From: Cyanobacteria bacterium M_surface_7_m2_040
Lineage (GTDB): Bacteria; Cyanobacteriota; Cyanobacteriia; PCC-6307; Cyanobiaceae
Assembly (NCBI GenBank): GCA_016882555.1
Contig: VGPQ01000088.1
Span: 1-6,248, forward strand
DNA: 6,248 nucleotides
Direction: 5' to 3'
The stretch's first letter is position 1. Each line of letters opens with the position of its first letter. The notes under the pieces were generated by a model, which was given only the letters and a program-made list of their open reading frames with translations, made no database searches and was not told the origin of the DNA. Below are positions 6,060 to 6,248 of this stretch, one piece after another. The position numbers and the translations under genes are program-made.

Positions 6060-6248
6060 TTAAAACTGCACCGTGAGCTTGCCGCCAACGCGCAGCTGGT
6101 TGGTGCCCAGGAGCTGGCCCAGGTCGAGCAGGCCCGTGGCGTTGCCGGCGTAGAGGTCGAGGGCGGTGGTGGGGGTGGCCAGCCAGCGCAGGGCCAGGGT
6201 GGCGTTGCTGCCGTTGCGGCCGCCGAAGTCGGTGGCCACGGCATTGAG
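6060..6248 (-). CDS. Putative outer-membrane beta-barrel protein, C-terminal end only
   Basis: The minus strand is open from the window edge to a TAA at 6060-6062, giving the last 62 residues. They contain stretches of alternating hydrophobic and polar residues (ATLALRWLAT, TALDLYAGNA), and the protein ends in LRVGGKLTVQF. A final strand with a terminal Phe is the recognition signal used by the BAM machinery for outer-membrane barrels. The frame was chosen over the alternative minus frame, which yields an unlikely Pro/Ser/Ala-rich peptide. The gene converges on the toxin remnant with only three bases between the stops, so no separate terminator fits there. The family and the transported substrate, if any, cannot be told from this fragment. 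Confidence 0.6.
   Translation of the reverse strand, partial: LNAVATDFGGRNGSNATLALRWLATPTTALDLYAGNATGLLDLGQLLGTNQLRVGGKLTVQF

Overview
This GC-rich window most likely comes from a cyanobacterium, perhaps of the Synechococcus/Cyanobium type. The reasons are a cyanobacterial-style type I polyketide synthase, one perfect HIP1 octamer (GCGATCGC, 277-284), weak Shine-Dalgarno use, and an outer-membrane beta-barrel C-terminus. The lineage is inferred from style, not from a marker gene. No tRNA, rRNA, CRISPR array or transposase is visible.

Left part (1-2016): the 3' end of a modular polyketide synthase gene on the plus strand, covering the tail of an enoylreductase, a B-type ketoreductase and an acyl carrier protein. 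It ends in a Gly/Ala repeat, a Ser/Thr/Pro-rich linker and a short acidic helix-like tail. There is no C-terminal thioesterase, so this chain either passes its product on or needs release in trans. The 28 bases between its stop and the convergent next gene hold no hairpin that I can see.

Middle part (2045-5508): a minus-strand gene for a small exported SRPBCC-fold protein is divergent from a plus-strand pair. The pair is a membrane-embedded alpha/beta-hydrolase-like protein and a cytochrome P450, whose start and stop codons overlap as ATGA behind a good ribosome binding site. The 54-base divergent spacer carries a 12-bp tandem repeat. Together these genes look like a lipid or polyketide tailoring and release neighbourhood: chain reduction by the synthase, possible hydrolysis or acyl transfer at the membrane, oxidation by the P450. 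That shared pathway is inference.

Right part (5447-6056): a type II toxin-antitoxin module (ribbon-helix-helix antitoxin, PIN/VapC-type toxin) lies across the 3' end of the P450 gene. Its operator-like palindrome and its first antitoxin codons double as the last P450 codons. Both genes are broken as read: the antitoxin by an in-frame TAG, the toxin by a one-base shift at a run of five C. The module therefore appears to be a decaying remnant.

Right edge (6060-6248): the 3' end of a minus-strand gene, convergent with the toxin after a 3-base gap, whose product ends like an outer-membrane beta-barrel protein.
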